Source: Pohlia nutans (taxonomy: Eukaryota; Streptophyta; Bryopsida; Bryales; Mniaceae). From it: 64,000 bases of DNA. The position numbers were made by a program, and so were the translations under genes. Below, one piece after another: positions 40,101 to 49,100 of the stretch (position 1 is its first letter; each line of letters begins with the position of its first letter). The notes under the pieces were generated by a model. It did no database searches and was not told the origin of the DNA. It worked only from the letters and a program-made list of their open reading frames with translations. The stretch lies in assembly GCA_022496805.1 (NCBI GenBank), contig CM040087.1, forward strand, positions 29,040,253 to 29,104,252. Reading direction: 5' to 3'.

Positions 40101-43100
40101 GGTGGCCGTGGGGGCGACGTATCCAAGGTTTGTGACCTGTACTGTTGTGTGCGGTTGGATCGGTGTTTGTAGAATTGGCGAGTGTGGTGGTTAGTGGCGT
40201 TGAGAAATGTGGTGGGGATTTGATGCTGAGGCATTCCTGGACGTCTTTTGAGCGTGGATGACTGTGCATGTAGATTTTCTTTTGCTCAAAGTTATTTGTT
40301 ATTCCTGAAGCATATGTTGTATTTTTCACTAATTCCAGTGCTAGCATGGATAGCAGACATGGCGACGAGCAGGGGATTGATGGTGGCTGACATATCTTTG
40401 CGGTGGGTGCATTGTGCAGATCACGTTCCAAGAGCCGGATGAGTATCTGGTCCAAGTTCGGGGAACCACCAGGCAGGTCGCATCCGTGGGTGTTGTGGTG
40501 ACATCCCTGACATTCGTTTCCAACAAGAAGACATACGGGCCGTACGGGCCGGCGACTGGAGGCTCGCGTTTTGAGACAACCGTGCACGGAAAAGTGACGG
40601 GCTTCTACGGCAGCGCGACGACTTGCGTGCACAGCATTGGAGTGCTGACTGGCAAAGTGGAAGATCTTCGGGACACTGAGACGGTCCTTGTGCAAGAGGC
40701 ATGGGGTGGTCAAGGTGGAGTATCGTTCTATGAAGGCAGCGGTGATGTGGTGGAGGTGTTGGTGTCGTACAGCGACCGCCATGTTGTGTCTGTGCAGACA
40801 ACGTACAAACGTGGAGGGAAGACCTTCAAATCAACCCAGCATGGCGGCGAGAACGGCCGCGGGCCCAAGGAAGCCAAGGTGAGGGGATGCTCTGCTGAGT
40901 GGTGGGGCGTTGGTGGCTTGGGTTGGCAGGAAAGCAGGCGGCGGGCATGTGCATTTGTTTGACGAGGGTTGTGGGCCTGCATGCGTGATGGAATGATGAG
41001 TTTGGGAACGGGGTGTGCGTGGGGAAGGAGGGATGGAACGCAGGGACTAATGGTTGGTGTGCGTTGTGTTTGGCAGATCACTTTGAACCATCCTGACGAG
41101 TACTTGGTGCAAGTCAAGGGCAGCAGCCACCGGATCAACGGGATCCACATCATAGAGAGCCTGGAGTTCATCACGAACAAGCAGAGCTATGGGCCTTACG
41201 GTGCAGCGAAGCCACAGGGGCAAGTGAGGTCCACCCAGAAGGGCGGCAAGATTGTTGGTTTCTTCGGGAAGTCAGGGTATTTCGTGGATCAGCTTGGCGT
41301 GATCATCAGCTTCCCGTCGAAGAGGGATGATTTGCTGGTATGCCAGGGATCTTGGGGAGGCCCGGGCGGGAGCCCGTTCAGCGACGGAAGGGGCGAGATT
41401 GTTGAGCTCGTTGTCAAGTACAACAAGACGCAAATCATCTCGGTCGTGGTGACGTATGAACAAGCGGGCACCCGATTCACATCGCAAGTGCGCGGCGGGC
41501 CGGACAGCGGGGAAACGAAGAAGGTCGGGCTCGTGAAGTTCGAAGCTTGAGATTTTTGGTGTGGCAGTTGTTTTGGGAATTGCAGGGCAGGTGGTCGTGG
41601 ACATGGTGGTCGAAATACGAAGGTTGTGGTTGCTGACATGTGGGAGTTGGTGGGAATGTGCAGATTTCTTTCGACGCTGGTGAGTATCTGGTCCAAGTGA
41701 AGGGAAGAACAGGAACCATCGTCCCCGGTGGAACGATGGTGACGTCGCTGACCTTCATCACCAACAAGCAGACATACGGACCATTCGGCCCAGTGACGGG
41801 CAGTGCATTTGAGACCAAGCCGCACGGGAAAGTGGTGGGGATTTTCGGGAGATCAGGGACGTTCCTGGACTCGATTGGTTTCGTCACGGAGCTGCGTCCG
41901 GGCAAGGCCTTGCCGGCGACGGTGAAGCTGGGCCCATGGGGAGGCGACGGCGGGCGTGACTTCTATGGCGGGCAGGGTGACATTGTGAGGATAGTGGTGT
42001 ACCACTCCCAGAGCCAAATCCACGGAATCCAGACCACGTACGAACAAGGTGGAGTGACATTCGAGCCGGTGACGTACGGTGGCACCGGGGGCGAGACATC
42101 CACGGTGCGTTTCCCATTGGCTGACTCTTGTTGACGTTGCAGGAAGCATTGCAGGATGTGGTCAAGTCGGGGCATGGCATGTTGAGAAATGTGTTCACGT
42201 GAGGAGCAGGATGGGCTGCAGGGTGGGATTGTTTCACCGCATTGTGCACACCTGGAATCTCCAAGTATAAGTAACGAGGCATGAGCCCGTGCATAAGTGA
42301 TTGCACAAGTGTTGGTTGCTGAGACAATGAGAGGAAGTGAAGAGAGCATGTGGTGGAGAGAAGCGTGGTACTGACGGAGTGGTGTATGTGGTGAACCGTG
42401 TGGATGCAGATATCTCTGGACTTCCCGAATGAGTACGTGACTCAGGTGACGGGAACCACGGCGAAGGTGGGTTTCCTGGGATCGAAGCAGGTGATCACTT
42501 CGTTGACGTTCGTGACCAACAAGAAGACATACGGTCCTTACGGTGTGGTGAAGGGATCGGAGTTTGGAAGTCCCGCACGTCGGTTGGTGACTGGAATCTT
42601 TGGCAAGGCGGGCGATAGTCTGGACCAATTTGGAATCTTCACCACGGTGGACTGGGAGACCACCTACACGTACCTGCAAACTCACCGCGTAGACTGGACG
42701 ACGAGCACGACGATCACCACGACCACCACGACACCTGGGGGCAAGAAGGAGACCACGACGACGACGAGCTCGGGCAGCATCAAGCAGGATGGCGTCCCGT
42801 CAGTTGACACGAAGGAGTTGAAGCCCGGGAAGCCCGCGCTAGCGAGCAAGCCGGACACGGATGAGAAGAAGCCCAGTTCTGGCTTGGTGAGGCCGGGCGA
42901 GAGCACGACCACATCGGAGGGCACGAGCACTATCATCACCTCGACGACGGGCTCTGGCAGCTTTCAGACTGATGACGGCCCATCTGTTGTTTCCAGGGAG
43001 GTGGTGCCTGGGATGCCAGCGGAGCCGAGCAAGCTGGACTCGAAGGGGGTGGCGTCTCTCCCGGGAGTGCCCTCAACGGGTGCTGCTTCCGTGGTGGGTA

Positions 43101-46100
43101 CGAGCTCTGTGAGTTCTGTTACTAGTTCTGGGCACTTGGTTTATGATGATGTCTTGTCTTGGGGTGCAATGGTGCCCTCGGATATGAAGAAGGCTGTTTC
43201 GGGATTGCCTGGGAAAGGTGCTCAACCTGGGTTGCCTGGCCTTCTGGTCAAGGAGGCTGCGAAGGTTGATGAGCCTGTGACACCAAGTTCTGTCTCAAGT
43301 GTTCCAAGCTCTCCTGGGTCTGATCATTCTTCTTCCTCCCGGTCCTCCAGCTCTTCAAGATCCTCCTATGGTTCTGCTTCTGCAGGATCTGGGGGTTCTC
43401 AGAAGTCGGCTTCTGATTCAGTACCTGGCCTTATGGAGAAAATGTCTAGTTTGACTCCGGTGTTTGGAGTATTGCATGAGTCTTCTATTCCAGGGAGCGA
43501 ATGTATTGGTTTGGATCATGTGACTGGAACCACTAATGTCGAAGGGCCATGGGGTGGTGAAGGTGGTAGTGTATTTTATGATGGGGTAGGGGATCTTGTT
43601 GAAATCCGGATTGCACACACTGAGAAACAGGTCATATCCTTACAATTTGTTTATAGTTCTGATGGCGTGGTTATGGAGGGAACGAAAGTTGGTGGAAGCC
43701 CTGGAGACAAATTTACCAAGGTATGGTTTGTAATCTTGATGTGGATTTTAATTTTAGTTGTACTTGGTATGTCCTGCTTTTGTTGGATTAGTCTGTTGTC
43801 TTGCTTTCGTATGTTTAATTGTTTAATGAAGCGGGTATTCTTTAGATTTTTATTCAGACTTGTTTTTGTGTCCTTGTGTAGGTGGTTCTGAAGTCTGGTG
43901 TGGAGCACATCATTCGCATCAAAGGGACATTTGGTTCTGTTTCTGGTCTCAAAATCATCACGTCGATTACTTTCATTACCAACATAGCTGTCTACGGTCC
44001 TTATGGTTTGAATGACGGGGAAGAATTTTCAAGTTCTGGAATTGGGAAGGTGGTGGGCTTCTTTGGCAAAGCGGGGTCATATATTGACCAGCTTGGAGTG
44101 TTTTCCACCACAATTGAACCTGTTTCATCAACTATTGAAGGTGCTTGGGGTGGAGACGGGGGCAAAGTATTTTCTGATGGAAGAGGTGATATCGTGGAAG
44201 TTAAGGTCAACTACAATAGTCACCATGTTGTATCTGTACAAGCAACTTACAATCAGAATGGAGCTCACTTCCCAGGTCGTCTTCATGGTGGTGATGGTGG
44301 AAAGAGTCAGAGCCAAACGGTACATATGTCTCAACTACTCTATACATGATCGTTATCTCAAGTTTGGAAAATATTTTACATTTTGCGTAATTGATTTTCC
44401 TACACATCCTTGGAATGTTGATTGTGTCATGTCAAATGGTTTTCAATTTTTTTCTGGATGTCAGTTGAATTCCAAACATTACAATAAATTTTAATTCATT
44501 TATGGTGTGTGCAGATTGTCCTAAATTTCCCAGAGGAATATCTTATCCAAGTCCAGGGTACTTATGGACGTGTCCCTTCAGTTGGTGAAATTATTACTTC
44601 CTTGACTTTCATCACTAACGTGAAGACGTATGGCCCATTCGGTGCCGTGAGCGGAAAAGAATTTAAGAGCACTGAAGGAGCACGAGTGTTGGGTTTCCAT
44701 GGTCGATCTGGTGATGCCCTTGATCGCTTTGGAGTTATTACCACCAAAGAATGGCAACATGGTGGCAAGAAGCAAATTAGACAAGTGCTTGCTCAAGGAC
44801 CATGGGGAGGACCAGGAGGGTCAGCATTCTATGATGGAAGAGGTGACATTGTTGAAATTTTGGTCGAGTATACGGAGGAGTGCATTGTTTCCTTGCAAGC
44901 ATCATACGAGCAAGGTGGTGGTGTTTTTAAGACAACTGCTCGTTTTGGTCCTGGAGGAGAGACAGCCAAGGTAATGTATTGTATTGTTTTGCAACATATG
45001 ACACTATGGTTTGTAGTGATAGTTTCCCAGTATAGTCACATACATCTATTATTGTATTTGAGTTCTAAAACCTCCTTCAAGGCACCCTCGAAAGTCAATG
45101 ATTGAATCCTAATATTCTAATATCAATTGTTTTTCAATTTGTGTGTTCAAGTTTTTCATTTTTTGGGTCTTAATATATGACAAATGTTTACACGATGTAT
45201 TGTTTGTCTGAATTTTATCTTCTTATTGCTATTTGTAGATCAAATTCAAACAAGACGAAGAGTACCTTCTTCAAATTCAAGGTACCTTGGGAGACGCGTA
45301 TGACACTGATATGGTTACATCATTGACCTTCATCACCAACAAGAAAGTCTATGGACCATACGGAACTGAAACGGCCAGAAAGTTTGAGAGTAAGTTGCAT
45401 GGGAAGGTCGTTGGATTCTTTGGAAGAAGTGATGAGTTTCTAGACCAAATTGGTGTTATAACAGAAATAACACCAAAGGACTATGAAGTCATCCTCTCAC
45501 AGGGCCCATGGGGAGGGAAGAATGGAAACGTTTTCTATGATGGGAAAGGTACTGTGGTTGGAATCATAGTGACCTACAACAAGAAGCAAATCATCTCTTT
45601 ACAGGCCATATATAACCAGGGTGCTGCCATTTTCAAGGCTGATTTCCATGGAGGACCTGGTGGAAAGACTGCCAAGGTATGCAACATACTAAATTTCCTT
45701 TGGTACACGATTGCCTTGGATAGATCACCTAATCAAAATAAATACAAATGGAACATTCATACGTATTAATCTTGATGTATTGGATATTTTTTTAGTTTAA
45801 GGTTATTAATCCTCAAGAAAATGTATCTTTTTTGCATTTGAAATTATGATTTAGTGTTTGCACAATAGACTAATGATTAATGTCGATGGAAACAGATCTT
45901 CTTCACTGGATCAGATGAAGAACTTCTTCAGGTAAAGGGAACAACAGGCAAGGTTGGTGGGGAGCTTGTGGTCACTTCACTCTCATTCCACAGTAACAAG
46001 AAGGTCTATGGGCCTTATGGATGTGAGAAGGAAAATAAGGGAGACCGCTTCGAGAGTTCTCCAAGTGGCAAAGTGAATGGATTCTACGGAAAAGCTGGAG

Positions 46101-49100
46101 TTTGCCTTGATCAGATTGGTTTTATCACCCAATTTTCTTCCAGCAAATTATCTGATGCGGTTGTTGCTCAAGGACCTTGGGGAGGTCCTAAAGGCAATGA
46201 TTTTTGCACTGGTAGAGGAGAGCTTGTTGACATCACTGTTTCCTACAGCAAGGCTCAGATTATATCATTGCAAATGACATATGAGCACAACGGAACATTG
46301 TACAAGGGAGAGAGGTTTGGAGCGGATGGTGGAGAGATGACGAAGGTGCAAACATTATCTCTACCCACTACTCCTTCCTGAAGGTATTTTCTTGTTTTAT
46401 AATTACCGAAGATATCATTTTTTGTACTGTAGACTAAACTCGTAATAAATCTTTGATATACAGATCTCCCTGAAGGATACCGACTCGTACTTGGTCTATG
46501 TCAAGGGTACGTTTGGTAAGGTGGCGGGTACCTTAACCATAACCTCCTTAACATTTGTCACAAGTAAGGGCAGCTTTGGTCCTTTTGGATCTGCTCGTGG
46601 AACACATTTCCAATCCTACCAACATGGAAAAATTGTCGGTTTCTTTGGAAAGTTTTCCACACAAATCGACCAGGTTGGAGTGATCACACAAATTCGTGCT
46701 GAAAGCCAAGCACCCAAGACTCAAATGAAGAACATCGGCCCTTGGGGTGGACAAGGAGGTGTGGAATTCCATGACGGGCACGGTGAGATCCGTGAGATAG
46801 TTGTCCACTACAACAAGCATCAAGTTGTTTCACTACAAGCTGTTTATGATCAAGGTGGCATGGAGCTTCGCGGTAGAAGTCATGGTGCACCGTCGAAAGG
46901 AAACCATGTCCATCATGCCACGGTGATCATCTTTTGAATCTTTATTCATACTTGAAAAGCTCTAGTGATTTGTTTGGTACACATAAAAATAGTAATTACT
47001 TGCCATCATCTTTGTGGCTTATTATATATTAGTGAATATAATTGTAAACTAACAACAACAGTAAGGAGCACCCTTCTTAGTAGAATAAATATCTGAACAT
47101 GCACAAATAATGAAACTTCAAATTGCACAATTTGTTCTACAGGGAAGGCTACATTTATTCTCATACAATTACTTGTGCTTTTGTCAGATTTCATTTAAAG
47201 GCTCAGATGAGTATTTGACACAAATCACTGGTACATATGGTCAAATCTCTGGTGGAGTTATGATAACATCAATATCGTTCATCACCACCAAGCAAAAGTA
47301 TGGACCATTTGGGCACGAAACAGGTGAATCTTTTAGTACTTCAAGCGGAAAGAAGATCATGGGATTTTTCGGAAGAGCTGCAGACTATCTTGATCAGATT
47401 GGCATTGTGGTTGCTGAAGAACCTCCACACCAGTCACTGATCACCCCAACAACCTTCAAGCCTATTGAAAATGAAGAATGGGTCCATGTAGAAGGACCAT
47501 GGGGTGTGTCAGAGGAGACCAATTTCTATGATGGGCGAGGCAACATCGTTGAAATTGAGGTTGCCTACAACAAGGATTGCATCTTGCGTATTCAGACAAC
47601 CTATCAGCAAAATGGAATTCACTTCAAGCAACCAGCACAAGGTGGTCCAGGTGGAGAAGTAGCCAAGGTAAGAGAATTACACTTCTAGTCAGCTTCAGTT
47701 TCTTCTGTTTGAGACTTTCAATAATTCTAAGATTATATCATCTTCATAAATCCAATTCCAACATCATGCTCCCATTCTCAAATTCTTAAAGCTGCAAAGA
47801 AAACATCCGCAGTGATCATTAGCCTCTTAAGAAATTATCCTTATTGTGGATGTTCTCTGCAGATCACATTCGAATACCCTGATGAGTATCTGGTCCAAGT
47901 GAAGGGAACCACTAGGGAGGTCGCATCCGTGGGTGTTGCAGTGACATCCCTCACGTTTGTTTCCAACAAGAAGACGTACGGACCGTATGGGCCGGTGACT
48001 GGAGGATCGAGTTTTGAAACAGTTCGGCATGGAAAAGTGATGGGCTTCTACGGCAAAGCAACATCTTGCGTGCATAGTATTGGAGTCCTTGCGGAAGTTG
48101 AAGATCTTCCAGACACCGAAACTGTCACGGTCCAAGAGGCCTGGGGTGGTCAAGGTGGAGTACCATTCTATGATGGCAGAGGTGATGTGATCGAGGTGGT
48201 TGTAACCTACAATGATCTCCATATGGTTTCCTTGCAAGCAACTTATCGACACGGAGGGAAGACCTTCAAAGCAAATCTGCATGGTGGCGAGAATGGACGT
48301 GGCCCCAAGGAAGCCAAGGTGAGAGTGCTTTCTTCATTAGTTGCTCGTCCCTTCTCTTGGCAAGATAGAAGGCCGCCTGCATGGCTTGACGAGATTAATG
48401 GGTGTTGTTTGCCGGTTTTGCATTAGTGATGGAATGTGGAATCTTCCAGCGTGCTATGAAGTGCGGTAACTAAGCTCTGTGCAATATGTTTGGCAGATCA
48501 CTTTGAACTATCCTGATGAGTACTTGGTGCAAGTCAAGGGCAGTAGCCACGAGTTCAACGGGTTTAAGCTCCTAGAGAGCCTGGAGTTCATCACGAACAA
48601 GCAGAGCTATGGGCCTTATGGTGCAGTGAAGCCACAAGGACAATTGAGGTCCACTCAGAAGAACGGCAAGATTGTTGGTTTCTTCGGCAAGGCAGGGTAT
48701 TTCGTGGATCAACTTGGCGTGATCATCAGCTTCCCATCCGACAGAGAAGATTTACTCCTCTGCCAAGGACCTTGGGGAGGTCCGGGAGGGAGCCCGTTCT
48801 CCGATGGAAGGGGCGAGATTGCTGAACTCGTTGTGAAATACAACAAGACACAAATCATCTCGCTTCATATGACATATGAACACGGGGGCACCCAATATAA
48901 ATCCCAAGTGCACGGTGGATCTGACAGCGGTGAAACAAAGAAGGTTCGACTTGTGAAGTTTGAAGCTTTTGTATCATAGCATTGGGAATGGCATGCCAGG
49001 TCGATAAGAATATGGTTGTTCTTTTGTGATTGCAATATTAGGAACATAATTCCTATGTTATGTTCTGACTTTGGTGGGAATGTGCAGATTTCTTTCAAAT

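Larger units (their letters stand above)
5235..42728 (+). repeat. Tandem array of eight ~4.8-kb lectin units
   Basis: Exons and introns alike repeat almost identically. Starts of the b exon are at 6066, 10898, 15729, 20798, 25632, 30464, 35059 and 39864, giving periods of 4832, 4831, 5069, 4834, 4832, 4595 and 4805 bp. The larger differences equal whole linker repeats (237 or 210 bp); the remaining 1-2 bp come from single-base indels. Left homology starts about 5235 and right homology stops about 42728, both inside linker coding sequence. Near-identity of introns means the amplification is very recent or is kept uniform by conversion. Copy number in an assembly of such repeats is uncertain. 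Confidence 0.95.

Noticed and set aside
5235..42728. CRISPR-like or bacterial repeat array
   Set aside because: Repeats are kilobase coding units with introns, not short repeats with unique spacers.
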